In this document: piece by piece, positions 54,496-63,726 of the stretch
How the letters are laid out: each line of letters opens with the position of its first letter
How positions within the stretch are numbered: the first letter of the stretch is position 1
Source of the DNA: Shouchella tritolerans
GTDB lineage: Bacteria; Bacillota; Bacilli; Bacillales; Bacillaceae_D
DNA: 64,000 nt
Reading direction: 5' to 3'
Assembly: GCF_025770735.1 (NCBI RefSeq)
Contig: NZ_JAODPB010000006.1
Coordinates: forward strand, 62,001 to 126,000
The notes under the pieces: model-generated
What the model saw: only the letters and a program-made list of their open reading frames with translations
Told to the model about the DNA's origin: nothing
The model's database searches: none
Translations under genes and position numbers: made by a program

Positions 54496-55548
54496 TCAAA
54501 GATGTGTGATGTTTACCATGGAGGGAGTGGATACAGAATTCGAGTGTTGATCGTCTCCTCCGAGCTCCAGCACCGCAACAATACGTTCCTGCGGTCGAAC
54601 CCCAAATCGCTTACTCTGTTCCTGATCATAAATCCATTCCGGAATCATGCGGCGCGCGTGCCACGGTTTGGAATTAGCCAATAATAGAAAGTTCTGGACC
54701 AAACAACATATCGCTGCGTAATCCTCTTCTTGCTTGTGGAGATCGGCTTCTTCTTTAGCTACAACGAATAGGAACGTAGTATCTCTAGATGAAGTTCGAA
54801 GTATGCCAGACGCCTCATTGCCTGTTACATAAATAAAACGCCACGGTTCTCGTAATCCATCGTTCGGTGCCCAGACGGCATCATTCAGCAATTCAAGAAC
54901 GCTTTGTGAAGTGACTCGATGATCATCGTCCCCACCGATGACGGTCCATTTCTGTTCCGCAGGTGTTCTTCTTTTTCGGGTTCTTGGTGTTTTTTCAAAG
55001 TATCCTATGTTTAAAATTCCGGCAAATCTCTCCCCTTCCCTCAAACCAATTTCCTTAAAAAATGATTTGCTTTGAATAATTTGCTCCGTGTACCACAGCA
55101 TCCCTAAACCATGTTCCCAGCCTAGCAGTTGAAAATTTTGCATGACGCTACAGACTGCAGCATAATTTTCATCACTCTGTCGCTGATTTATGGCAGATTC
55201 TGCAATAAAGATTAAGTGAGCAGGGGTATCTGCTACCTTTTTCGTTAAAAAATCCACCATTTTGTTGAGGCCAAGTTTGCCAAGTTTGCCTTCCTTTAAT
55301 TTAACGGTCATGCTCTCAGCCAGCTTTTGACGTGACTCATACGTGCCGTAGTAAATACAACGCCACTTTGGCGTTTCCTCAGCTACGTACAAACTAGCTG
55401 CCTTATGCAGCAAAGAAACGACTAGGTCTTTTTTTACCGGAGTTCCATTGAATTTCCGAATCGATCTACGTTCTCTTATCGTCTTAGAATGAATCAAATG
55501 CCATTCCTCCAATAAATGTTGATTTGTAAATTCGTTTTGCATGTCCAT
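54496..55548 (-). CDS. protein with two tandem nitroreductase domains
   Basis: 350 residues from the ATG at 55548 (AAGGA ten bases upstream). The N-terminal domain (residues ~10-190) begins with RERRSIRKFNG, the FMN-phosphate-binding arginines. The C-terminal domain (~205-340) has NDAVWAPNDGLREPWRFIYV and CLVQNFLLLANS but an altered start. Usual nitroreductases are ~200 residues and dimeric, so one chain may form an internal dimer. It may reduce nitro compounds or quinones. No operon partner. Confidence 0.82.
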   Translation of the reverse strand: MDMQNEFTNQHLLEEWHLIHSKTIRERRSIRKFNGTPVKKDLVVSLLHKAASLYVAEETPKWRCIYYGTYESRQKLAESMTVKLKEGKLGKLGLNKMVDFLTKKVADTPAHLIFIAESAINQRQSDENYAAVCSVMQNFQLLGWEHGLGMLWYTEQIIQSKSFFKEIGLREGERFAGILNIGYFEKTPRTRKRRTPAEQKWTVIGGDDDHRVTSQSVLELLNDAVWAPNDGLREPWRFIYVTGNEASGILRTSSRDTTFLFVVAKEEADLHKQEEDYAAICCLVQNFLLLANSKPWHARRMIPEWIYDQEQSKRFGVRPQERIVAVLELGGDDQHSNSVSTPSMVNITHL

Positions 55549-55757
55549 CAAAATAATGTCCTTGTCGAAACAGGAAAATGTCTCAACCTTTAGCACCAAG
55601 GCCATCCTTGTATATTTAACGACTTAACTGACTGCGCTAGGTGATTCATGTCAAAAACATACGTTGTATGAGTAGGCACTACTGACATGATATGCCGCTT
55701 CCTCTAACACCATTGGAACAAAGCAAAGAATCGTTCATCATTAAGTTCCAAACTAAT

Positions 55758-57119
55758 TTAAGATTCATCATCTACTCGTATTTTCTGTCTTTTGGTCAGT
55801 GACTTCTCCAAAGCAAGCACAACCATCGCCAATACAACCGTCATGGCCGCAAGAATAAAAGCATTGCTATAGGAAGAATCAGCATGTCCATTTAATATAT
55901 TCCATTGTCCACTATTAAGTTCAAGAAAACGACTAAACAATGCAGAGCCAATTGCAGCGCCTAAAAAAATCATAAAGGTAAATAATCCTGTACCAGTACC
56001 AGTCTCATTAGGCGGCAAAATTTCCGATATGCGATTAGTAAGAGCTGATTGGTTCGCAGTAAAAGCTATGCATACAACAACCAACAACACAGAAATCCAA
56101 ATGGGAGAGGCTCCGACGATCGTAGAAAGAGCCAGAAAAGCAATGGCCATGATGGTAAAACTAAATTGATTCATAAACCGATTTCCCCGTTTGGCAATGA
56201 CTGTTCCAATTTGCGATCCTAAAATGACTGTCATCATCCCTCCTGGAAATAAAACAAGACCAATCAAACTCGTTGACAATTCATTCACTTTTGAAAGCAT
56301 TAAAGGAAGTATGAAAATCGTTGCCATGTAAGCAATGGCGTTTAATAAACCCATGAAAAGAACGAGACTAAACGAGACATTTTTTAATATCTCAATTTTA
56401 ATAAACGGCTCGTTTGCACGTTGCGCTTGCCAGACGAAAAGAACAAAAGAAACGACTGCAAGGATAAGTAGCCAAGCTGTCACATTCATTCCCATCAATA
56501 GGGACGTAATGGCCAACATAAATAAAACGGCTCCCACCTTATCAAAATGACTGCCAGTCTTCACTTCCTCCTTCGGTGCATATTTAAGATAGAAAGGAAG
56601 AGTAATTAAACTGAAAAACGATAGTAAAAATAAACTGCTCCATCCGAAAGAATCCGTTAAAAACCCACCCATTATCGGACCGATTGCACTACCAAGTGAC
56701 ACCATGGCAAACACCATGCCAAGCGCATAACCCCGTTGTTCTTCTGAAAAATACCGTGCAGCAGCTACTAAGCTTAACGTCGGAAGAGTTCCTCCTCCGA
56801 CTCCTTGAAGGATTCGGGCCACAATAATGAATGAATAGTTTGGACTGATGAATCCAATTAAGGAGCCTGCCATAAAAATAGCCATTCCAATAACAAACAA
56901 TCGACGAATCGGATACTTGTCAGATAATTTCCCAATTGCCACAGCTGCAATGCCGTTGAACAAGCTAAAAATGACTGTAATCCAACTTACTTCAGAAGGT
57001 GTTAAAACAAATACCTTTCTAAATTCCGGAATTGCGACATTCATCATTGTTACATTCATTGCATTAAACAACACCATGTAGCACATGGAATAAAGTAATA
57101 CCTTTTGTTTTCTTGTCAT
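55758..57119 (-). CDS. MFS drug transporter, DHA2/Tet-like
   Basis: 453 residues from the ATG at 57119 (GAGGGAT upstream). About 14 membrane segments; the N-terminal SMCYMVLFNAMNVTMMNVAIPEF and GKLSDKYPIRRLFVIG (motif A) and GVGGGTLPTLSLVAAARYF (motif B) are typical of multidrug and tetracycline-type antiporters. A MarR gene is divergent upstream. The long leader has a strong promoter, a palindrome and an 18-codon open frame with its own ribosome site. Confidence 0.86.
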   Translation of the reverse strand: MTRKQKVLLYSMCYMVLFNAMNVTMMNVAIPEFRKVFVLTPSEVSWITVIFSLFNGIAAVAIGKLSDKYPIRRLFVIGMAIFMAGSLIGFISPNYSFIIVARILQGVGGGTLPTLSLVAAARYFSEEQRGYALGMVFAMVSLGSAIGPIMGGFLTDSFGWSSLFLLSFFSLITLPFYLKYAPKEEVKTGSHFDKVGAVLFMLAITSLLMGMNVTAWLLILAVVSFVLFVWQAQRANEPFIKIEILKNVSFSLVLFMGLLNAIAYMATIFILPLMLSKVNELSTSLIGLVLFPGGMMTVILGSQIGTVIAKRGNRFMNQFSFTIMAIAFLALSTIVGASPIWISVLLVVVCIAFTANQSALTNRISEILPPNETGTGTGLFTFMIFLGAAIGSALFSRFLELNSGQWNILNGHADSSYSNAFILAAMTVVLAMVVLALEKSLTKRQKIRVDDES

Positions 57120-57182
57120 TTTTAATCCCTCGTATTTAAATGATTCTTTCAAAAATATGCCTCTGTTCCTGAAATACAAATT

Positions 57183-57239
57183 TCAAGGGGGCAGAAACAA
57201 CCACGAAGGAATAAAAAGTATATACTTTTTATGAATCAT
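57183..57239 (-). CDS. candidate 18-residue leader peptide of the MFS gene
   Basis: ATG at 57239 with AGGGGAG five bases upstream; product MIHKKYILFIPSWLFLPP. It lies in the mRNA leader, 63 bp before the transporter start. Its coding sequence contains the perfect 18-bp palindrome AAAAAGTATATACTTTTT (57213-57230). Leader peptides control several Bacillus resistance genes by ribosome stalling. Here that mechanism is only a hypothesis. Confidence 0.45.
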   Translation of the reverse strand: MIHKKYILFIPSWLFLPP

Positions 57240-57365
57240 TATATCTCCCCTATTTTGTTCAATGTAAACCCTCCATTCGTTTTTTAAATCAATATCTATT
57301 GTTAATAAGTAAACTAAATAATTTAATAGCAAATCACATAAATTCTCCTCCCTCCCTTTATTTTT

Positions 57366-57407
57366 GTTAACATGTAAACAATATAATAGGTAAGTTGGGT
57401 TTGTCAA
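57366..57407 (-). promoter_or_regulatory. promoter and MarR-type operator of the MFS gene
   Basis: On the minus strand TTGACA (57407-57402), 16-bp spacer, TATATT (57385-57380), followed directly by GTTTACATGTTAAC (57379-57366), a palindrome with one mismatched pair. The divergent MarR gene at 57715 is the best candidate for its regulator. Confidence 0.7.
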
Positions 57408-57714
57408 TTTTTCGGGATCATATTAACGTGTGAGCATAACCAGAAAAACAACTGAGCAATGGGAATCCCACTGTAATATTCACGAATTGATTGTCTATAA
57501 TGAATATGGTATGTTAGTTTACTGATAAACAAAATTCGCGGACGGATTACGTCAAAAGAGAAAAACTAGAACAATCGTTCAAGATAAAGATGGCTCGGAC
57601 TAAGACAGAACCTATTATTTAAAATGTCCTGTTCTACTCACCGTCCTTCTCCAAATTGCGTTCAACTTTGATTTTAAGCTGGCTATAGTAGAAGATCGTA
57701 TTGTAAAGAAAGGA
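57408..57714. other. intergenic region before the MarR gene
   Basis: No gene seen. A TATAAT occurs near 57494 (plus strand) with no good -35. The region is AT-rich. It contains the start region of the divergent MarR unit but no clear operator other than the palindrome at 57366-57379. Confidence 0.4.
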
Positions 57715-58227
57715 ATGATAAGGATCATGGATCCATCTGAGGGACTTAAGCGATTGCTATACGAGCGCTTTCTCCACTTTACGCATTTATTTGAACAAAT
57801 TTTTGCTAACGAGATTGATGAGTTCGTACATCTCGCACGGTTGCAAGGCATTGCCTCATGGCCGAATAATATAACAAGTATTCACGTCGTTGATTGCATC
57901 GGCAACAATGAGCCGATAAACAACACATCTATTGCTGAGAAAATGAATTTGTCCAAGGCGAGTATTTCAAAAATTACCGCCTACCTAATTAAGGAAGGCT
58001 ACATTAAACGAAGCCAAATGAACGATAACAAAAAAGAAGTATATTTTTCCCTTTCGTCAGAAGGCAAACAGATCTTTGAGGTCCATGCGATGATGCATGA
58101 AATGCTAGAGCGTAGATTTATTCGTGCATTTGACTCATTTTCCAATTCAGAGCTACAGGCTTCACTAAAATTTTTCCAAACAATGATTGATCAAAAAGAC
58201 GACATTCTGAAAGGGGACGAAAGATAG
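57715..58227 (+). CDS. MarR-family regulator
   Basis: 170 residues; start at 57715 or the ATG at 57727, each with an imperfect AAGGA site. Winged helix with IAEKMNLSKASISKITAYLIKEGYIKRS (residues ~72-100). It is divergent from the DHA2-type MFS gene. Directly downstream lies the broken tail of another MFS gene, so it may once have headed an operon with it. Confidence 0.85.
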   Translation: MIRIMDPSEGLKRLLYERFLHFTHLFEQIFANEIDEFVHLARLQGIASWPNNITSIHVVDCIGNNEPINNTSIAEKMNLSKASISKITAYLIKEGYIKRSQMNDNKKEVYFSLSSEGKQIFEVHAMMHEMLERRFIRAFDSFSNSELQASLKFFQTMIDQKDDILKGDER

Positions 58228-58403
58228 TGGATTTACAACTTTACATCTAGTAATAAATGGACCGTCCAGGCATATCCCATATCGAAAGGAAGGAAGCATT
58301 ACGTTCTTTTTTGGTGCCAACTTCGCCGGATATGTCTTTAGAGTAAAACGAAATCTACCTAGAAAAAAGGTCCTTAAGATTGTTTTAAGATGAATGTCGA
58401 GCC

Positions 58404-58790
58404 GTGACCTTGTATACCGTTGTCGTTCAATCTGCAGTCGATTCTTCCTTAAGCGGAGTGGCAACAGCGACCAATTCTTTGTTTCGTTCGTTAGGACAAA
58501 TGTTGGGGGCTTCCGTGTTCGGCAGCTACTTTAACCCCCGGATTGTTCATCACATGGCGACCGAAAACTTGAAAAGTGCGGATATCAATCAAATGAACAG
58601 ATTGATCAACGCATCAGGCACTAATCAGCTTCCCCCTTCGATGCTATCACAATTGCAAGATATTCTAGTTTCCAGCATCCATGATGTTTTTATCGTGTTC
58701 CAGGGGTTAGCCATAGTATGTGTGTTAGCAACGCTGTTATTGCCGAAATCCAATCATAGCAGAGCAAATCGTGTAACCAAGTCCCAATAA
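58404..58790 (+). pseudogene. decayed DHA2-type MFS gene, C-terminal remnant
   Basis: 128 codons that read as the end of a QacA/EmrB-type transporter: AVDSSLSGVATATNSLFRSLGQMLGASVFGSYF near the start, a Gln/Met-rich loop, then a last membrane segment and a Lys/Asn-rich tail. No membrane segments 1-12, and no ribosome site. It is followed by a good terminator, so the original gene was functional in a larger form. Confidence 0.7.
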
Positions 58791-58803
58791 GCAGTTTCGA
58801 ATG

Positions 58804-58836
58804 AGGTCAACCTGGAGTGGGATTTCAGGTTGACCT
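58804..58836 (+). terminator. terminator of the decayed MFS gene
   Basis: A perfect 11-bp stem (AGGTCAACCTG / CAGGTTGACCT) followed by TTTTTTC. Confidence 0.88.
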
Positions 58837-58940
58837 TTTTTCTAATTGAATCGATCTGAAAAACCTTCTAAGAAAAGCGCAGGCGCTCGTTTAGCTTATG
58901 TACAAACTTTTAGAGGGCCTGACGAGATAAAGGAAACACG

Positions 58941-59132
58941 ATGAACCCGAAGGATGAATCGATGTTGACTTACGCAAGCAGGCACCGAAAGTTTGCTAGT
59001 CGCTGGGCGCTGGAGCTAGATCCAACATTAGCCCAATTTATACTTTCCTATCCTGTAAAAAATGATATTTATCATTTCAAAGAAGTGATACCCATCACTA
59101 CCGGCCCCGGCGGCTCTTCGATATGCTTTTAA
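58941..59132 (+). CDS. short hypothetical protein or gene fragment
   Basis: 63 residues after AAAGGA with six-base spacing. It is hydrophilic with no membrane segment. The ending ITTGPGGSSICF looks like a frame shifted from a longer gene. It lies between two broken genes, so a remnant is as likely as a real small protein. No family is recognised. Confidence 0.35.
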   Translation: MNPKDESMLTYASRHRKFASRWALELDPTLAQFILSYPVKNDIYHFKEVIPITTGPGGSSICF

Positions 59133-59161
59133 TACAATAAATCAAGGAGGCACGAGGAATA

Positions 59162-59512
59162 ATGAGAAAAGGTTTATTAATCGGTTTATATGTGGGAGTT
59201 ATTTAAGGGGCTACCAGTGTTGCCACAGCTTACCTGTTAGGTGCGGTAATAGGCCTGTGATTCTCCCAGTTAAATTGGACCTCCATTGCGGTTGCATCGA
59301 TCATCGCAACTACCGCCGGGGCAATGATTTTCGTAAAGTGGTTTCAAAAAACTGCAAGACCTTCACTTTATTATGTTCTGCTAACTGGGGGTGTCACTCT
59401 GTTGTCGTCACTCAATGTTTTGGCTAAGCCCCTTGCAGATCCATTCGGAGTTATTGCACAGCCGATGCATGTCGTGGTCTTCTTACTGTCGATCTGGTTC
59501 CGAAGTGGTTGA
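59162..59512 (+). pseudogene. small membrane protein with two internal stops
   Basis: The frame starts at the ATG at 59162 (AAGGAGG upstream) and continues to a stop at 59512, but is broken by TAA at 59204-59206 and TGA at 59258-59260. The rest stays in one frame and gives four hydrophobic segments, including TSIAVASIIATTAGAMIFVKWF and YYVLLTGGVTLLSSLNVLAKP. About 114 residues if read through. Because the frame is otherwise preserved, inactivation looks recent. It is upstream of the two-component system. Confidence 0.7.
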
Positions 59513-59616
59513 AACGCGGGAAGCAAGCCCAGGTTTCCGGAACCCCGATAAACCAACGACAAAGAGTAAGGTCAATGACTCATATGATAGTCCAAAATGG
59601 TGAAGGTGGTAAAAAA

Positions 59617-60699
59617 ATGTCTCGCATCAGACTCCCGTGGGAAACAATGATGTTGCTTCCCCCGTTGATTTCTTTGATTATCTTTCCGCAACCGACAGGG
59701 TACAACTATCTATTGTTTTTTATCATCGCTACGGCTCATTTGATCAGCATTATGAATACGAAATACCGAACTTTTTTCATCATAGTTCAACTGGTCGCGA
59801 TTGCTTTTTGGGGGGCTTTCTTGAACCCGTGGGAATTGTGCTTCGGCTTTTATCCCGCTTTGGTGATCGGCAAATACTCATCTTACCGTAAAATTACTGG
59901 GATGACTGTACTCATGGCTGTGCTCTTTGCCGGGGCAACTGGGTTCTATTTCTTGCGAGAGTCGAATCCATTGTACCTTGGCTGGTACTCGATTCTTCTC
60001 ATTCTTTTCTTGTTGCCCTATATAGTGAGAATGATCCGGAAATCACATGAAATGAAATTGGGGTTACAATATGCCAATGATGAAATTTCCCGGTTGATAA
60101 AAAATGAAGAGCGCCAGCGAATCGCCCGTGATCTTCATGACACGCTGGGCCATACCCTGTCTCTGCTTACATTGAAAGGGGAATTGGTGGAGCGGCTGAT
60201 TCCCCAGAATCCTGATCAAGCCTCAAAAGAAGCACGTGAGATCCAGAATATTTCAAGATCCGTTTTATTGCAAGTTCGGGAACTGATCAGTGATATGCAG
60301 GCCATCGATCTCGATGAGGAGTTGCAACAGGCGGCCCAAATTTGCGAGTCTGCCGGAATTTCATTCAAAGTGGAACGGAATGATGAACTTTCGGGAGCCA
60401 CACCGATTATCCGCAATATTCTGAGCTTATGTCTCCGCGAATGTGTCACCAATGTTGTGAAGCACAGCGGCGCGCACAAATGCACAATCCGCCTCGAAGA
60501 AGGCCCAGGAAAATACATTCTTCAAGTGGAGGATGACGGAGTGGGCATTACGAAAGAAAATCACGACCGGTTCGGCAGCGGCCTGTTGGGTATGAAAGAA
60601 CGGTTATTGCTGATTGAAGGGAAACTTGAAATGGAAACCAGGGAAACAAAAGGGACGAAAATCACGATCAGCGTGCCAAAAGTTAAGAAACCACGATAA
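59617..60699 (+). CDS. sensor histidine kinase, YvfT/DesK type
   Basis: 360 residues from the ATG at 59617 (GAAGGTGG upstream; an earlier frame has no site). Five to six membrane segments in residues 1-140, then a HisKA_3 domain with phosphorylated His174 in RIARDLHDTLGHT and a C-terminal ATPase with NVVKHS and DDGVG. It phosphorylates the response regulator encoded 14 bp downstream. The ABC exporter that follows suggests a system like B. subtilis YvfTU-YvfRS, in which the exporter is controlled by the kinase. Confidence 0.9.
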   Translation: MSRIRLPWETMMLLPPLISLIIFPQPTGYNYLLFFIIATAHLISIMNTKYRTFFIIVQLVAIAFWGAFLNPWELCFGFYPALVIGKYSSYRKITGMTVLMAVLFAGATGFYFLRESNPLYLGWYSILLILFLLPYIVRMIRKSHEMKLGLQYANDEISRLIKNEERQRIARDLHDTLGHTLSLLTLKGELVERLIPQNPDQASKEAREIQNISRSVLLQVRELISDMQAIDLDEELQQAAQICESAGISFKVERNDELSGATPIIRNILSLCLRECVTNVVKHSGAHKCTIRLEEGPGKYILQVEDDGVGITKENHDRFGSGLLGMKERLLLIEGKLEMETRETKGTKITISVPKVKKPR

Positions 60700-60712
60700 C
60701 GGAGGGAATCCA

Positions 60713-61318
60713 ATGAGAATCGTCATTGCCGAAGATCAAGGAATGCTTCGATCCGCGGTTAGCCAGTTGTTGGCCCTGGAAGAAGATATTGAAATTGTCG
60801 GAGAAGCCAACGATGGTGAACAGGCTCTCCAACTAATTCAAGAAAAAGACGCCGATATTGCCGTGCTCGATATAGAGATGCCTTTGTTAAGCGGACTAGA
60901 GGCAGCAGAAAAATTGAGGGATGAAGGCAGTCAATGCCGAGTCGCCATTGTGACCACCTTCGCCCGAAGTGGGTACTTGCAACGTGCCGTGAAGGCCGAA
61001 GTAATGGGGTATTTGCTAAAAGATGCGCCCGTGTCCGAATTGGCGGAAGCACTGCGAAAAATTCATGCGGGCAAGCGTGTCTTTAGCCCGCATCTGACTT
61101 TTTCCATGATGGAGGAAATCAATCCACTCACGAAACGAGAATCCGAGATTTTGTTGCACCTAAAGAAGGGAGATTCAGTCCAAGAAATCAGTAAAACTCT
61201 CTATCTCTCTCCTGCTACGATCCGCAACTATATCTCTGAAATTATTCAAAAGTTGAAAGCCAGAAACCGGATGGATGCCGTCTCGATTGCCGAAAATAAA
61301 GGATGGCTGCCGGAATAA
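60713..61318 (+). CDS. NarL/FixJ-type response regulator, YvfU-like
   Basis: 201 residues from the ATG at 60713 (GGAGGG upstream). Receiver domain with Asp53 as phosphate acceptor in VLDIEMP, and a C-terminal LuxR helix-turn-helix (LTKRESEILLHLKKGDSVQEISKTLYLSPATIRNYIS). It follows the kinase and precedes the ABC genes. It probably activates the exporter operon. Confidence 0.91.
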   Translation: MRIVIAEDQGMLRSAVSQLLALEEDIEIVGEANDGEQALQLIQEKDADIAVLDIEMPLLSGLEAAEKLRDEGSQCRVAIVTTFARSGYLQRAVKAEVMGYLLKDAPVSELAEALRKIHAGKRVFSPHLTFSMMEEINPLTKRESEILLHLKKGDSVQEISKTLYLSPATIRNYISEIIQKLKARNRMDAVSIAENKGWLPE

Positions 61319-61396
61319 CTTTTTTTGTAAAACAAAACGGATTGTATGGTGCAAGACTAAAGAGTAAAAATTTATTTAGGAGAGAAGGAGAAAAAA

Positions 61397-62308
61397 GTGC
61401 CACATGTCATTGAAGTTGAAGGTTTAACCAAACAGTACGGGGAAACTCGAGCCGTACAGGGGATTTCTTTTACGGTCGAAAAAGGAGAAATTTTCGGTAT
61501 TGTTGGTCCGAACGGCTCTGGTAAAACGACAACGATTGAGATTTTGGAAGGACTGCGGAAAAGAGATTCCGGAAAGGTATACGTACTTGGCCATGACCCC
61601 GGTAAGGAATCCGACCGCTATCCATTAAATAAAAAAATCGGGGTGCAGTTTCAGTCCACATCCATACAGGAGTTAATGAAGGTCAAAGAAGCGATAAATC
61701 TGTTTACCTCTTTTTATGACACACATCACGTCCTGAACATCATTGAACAATTGCATTTGAAAGACAAACTCAATTCGTATTTCAAGGATCTTTCCGGTGG
61801 CTGGAAACAACGAGTAACGCTCGCTTTAGCCGTTTTGCATCAACCCGAAATCGTTTTTTTGGATGAACCGAGCATGGGGCTTGATCCGCAAGCACGCCGC
61901 GAGTTGTGGGAAGTCATCCATACCCTGAAGGAACAAGGAACCACCATCTTGGTCACAACGCATTATATGGAAGAAGCCGAAAACCTTTGCGATCGGATCG
62001 CCATGGTGTACGACGGCCGAATCCGGGCACTTGGAAAACCGAATGTGTTGCTCGAAGACCTTGCAACAAACTACCTAACGTTTGAAAGTTTCGATGTGGA
62101 TCCTGGTGTATTGATCGCCCTGCCCAGCGTGATTCATGTGGAGAAATCCACGTATCGAGTGAGAATTCAAACGGAGGATCTCCAGCGTTCTGCCTACCTA
62201 GTTTTAAAAGAATGTGAAGAACGCGGTTGGAAAGTGGCCGCATTCCGTTTTGAGCGAGGCACCCTAGATGATTTGTTTGTCCACCTGTTAAAGGAGCGAT
62301 CAGCATGA
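61397..62308 (+). CDS. ABC-2 exporter ATP-binding protein, YvfR-like
   Basis: 303 residues, GTG start six bases after GAAGGAG. Walker A GPNGSGKTT near residue 37, ABC signature LSGGWKQR near 133 and Walker B IVFLDEPSMGLD near 155; a DrrA-like C-terminal extension follows. It overlaps the permease by four bases (ATGA). Drives export of an unknown compound. Confidence 0.92.
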   Translation: MPHVIEVEGLTKQYGETRAVQGISFTVEKGEIFGIVGPNGSGKTTTIEILEGLRKRDSGKVYVLGHDPGKESDRYPLNKKIGVQFQSTSIQELMKVKEAINLFTSFYDTHHVLNIIEQLHLKDKLNSYFKDLSGGWKQRVTLALAVLHQPEIVFLDEPSMGLDPQARRELWEVIHTLKEQGTTILVTTHYMEEAENLCDRIAMVYDGRIRALGKPNVLLEDLATNYLTFESFDVDPGVLIALPSVIHVEKSTYRVRIQTEDLQRSAYLVLKECEERGWKVAAFRFERGTLDDLFVHLLKERSA

Positions 62309-63045
62309 ATAAAATTGTGAAACTGTCGGTAATAGAAACAAAGTTATTTTTTCGAGAAAAAATGGCCGTGTTCTGGACCTTTTTGTTTCCGGTTCTAATG
62401 ATCTGGCTATTCGGGACAATGTTCGGAGACGCAAAAATCGGTGGGATGACTTACAGCAATGCTTACATTCCTTCTTGGATGGCCGTGAACATCTTGACCA
62501 CTGCGTTTTTCGGAATTGGAACGGTGATGGCCAACTATCGAGAAAAAGGTATTTTGCGACGCTATCAGGTTACAACAGTAAGGCCTTGGATGGTGTTAAC
62601 GGCGCAAACCGTGCAGGGAACCGTCATTTTTACCATCAGCGCCGTAATTATTCTCATTTTTGGATACCTCGTCTTCAATTTACATGTACCGAAATATTTA
62701 GGAAGTACCCTGTTGGCCATCCTATTAAGCCTGGTTGCCTTCTTCCCGTTCGGACTGTTGATCAATTCTATTGCCAAAAACGTTCGGACTGCCTCAGCCA
62801 TCAGTTCACTTGCCTTGAATTTGATGATTTTTCTATCGGGAGCCACCTTTCCGATTGAATGGATGCCAAACGTATTACGTGTTATTGCCCACATCCTTCC
62901 GCTATACTATGTCATTGATTTAATAAGGCAAACATGGAATTTCACACCGATTTGGGAGAACGGCGTGGATGTCGCGGTCCTCATTAGTGTCGCCATCGTG
63001 TCGATCATTTTGTCTTCACGGTTTTTCCGCTGGAGCGGGGAATAA
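62305..63045 (+). CDS. ABC-2 permease, YvfS-like
   Basis: 246 residues, six membrane segments, ABC2-type (DrrB family): NSIAKNVRTASAISSLALNLMIFLSG and ATFPIEWMPNVLRVI are the typical stretch. It starts within the stop of the ATPase gene. It completes the kinase-regulator-ATPase-permease cluster. Confidence 0.9.
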   Translation: MNKIVKLSVIETKLFFREKMAVFWTFLFPVLMIWLFGTMFGDAKIGGMTYSNAYIPSWMAVNILTTAFFGIGTVMANYREKGILRRYQVTTVRPWMVLTAQTVQGTVIFTISAVIILIFGYLVFNLHVPKYLGSTLLAILLSLVAFFPFGLLINSIAKNVRTASAISSLALNLMIFLSGATFPIEWMPNVLRVIAHILPLYYVIDLIRQTWNFTPIWENGVDVAVLISVAIVSIILSSRFFRWSGE

Positions 63046-63090
63046 AATGAAAATGTTATGATTTTTATCGAAGAAAGGTGGAGAGACAAC

Positions 63091-63726
63091 ATGTTTTCAT
63101 TTATTGTCGTAGTATTTCTTTTATTTTTAGTCCCAGGTCCTGCGGTGATTATTACAATTTCTCAAACAATAAAAAGCGGGAGAAAAAATGGTATTATGAC
63201 TGCTTGTGGAATCGCCTTAGGGGATAGTATTCACGTCTTGTTCACTGTTTTAGGATTATCAGCGATATTATTAAGTTCTGCCCTAGCATTTGAAATCGTC
63301 AAATATATCGGGGCTCTTTATTTATTTTACTTAGGGATTCAAATGTTATTTACACAAACTAAACAAAAAGAAAAATCAAACCTTGAACAAACGTCTGGAA
63401 GTATAGATAAAAGCTCGAGCTGGAAATCACTTAAACAAGGTTTTTTAGCAGAAATATTGAATCCTAAAACAGCATTATTCTTTTTGGCATTTTTGCCTCA
63501 ATTTATCAAAAATGACGGAAGCAGTGTAACATTACAGCTTTTTGTTTTAGGGATTGTATTTGTGCTAATGAGTATTACATTCACTTCTTTTTTGGCTTAT
63601 TGTACAAGTTTTATTGGAGCAAAGATGTTCAAAACCTCAGGTGTTTTTGCTAATAAAGTCGAGAAAATGGTTGGTGTGATTTATATTGGCTTAGGCATAC
63701 GTTTAGCCCTTCAAACGCAAGAATAG
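63091..63726 (+). CDS. LysE-family amino-acid exporter
   Basis: 212 residues from the ATG at 63091 (AAAGGTGGAGAG upstream). Six membrane segments; VPGPAVIITISQTIKSGRKNGI near the start and AEILNPKTALFFLAFLPQF near residue 130 are the LysE/RhtB signature. Exports amino acids or related small molecules. It is 45 bp after the ABC permease, perhaps in the same transcript. Confidence 0.88.
   Translation: MFSFIVVVFLLFLVPGPAVIITISQTIKSGRKNGIMTACGIALGDSIHVLFTVLGLSAILLSSALAFEIVKYIGALYLFYLGIQMLFTQTKQKEKSNLEQTSGSIDKSSSWKSLKQGFLAEILNPKTALFFLAFLPQFIKNDGSSVTLQLFVLGIVFVLMSITFTSFLAYCTSFIGAKMFKTSGVFANKVEKMVGVIYIGLGIRLALQTQE

Noticed and set aside
57240-57407. Longer frame (74 codons) before the MFS gene
   Set aside because: It would begin within the -35 element; only the last 18 codons have a ribosome site.
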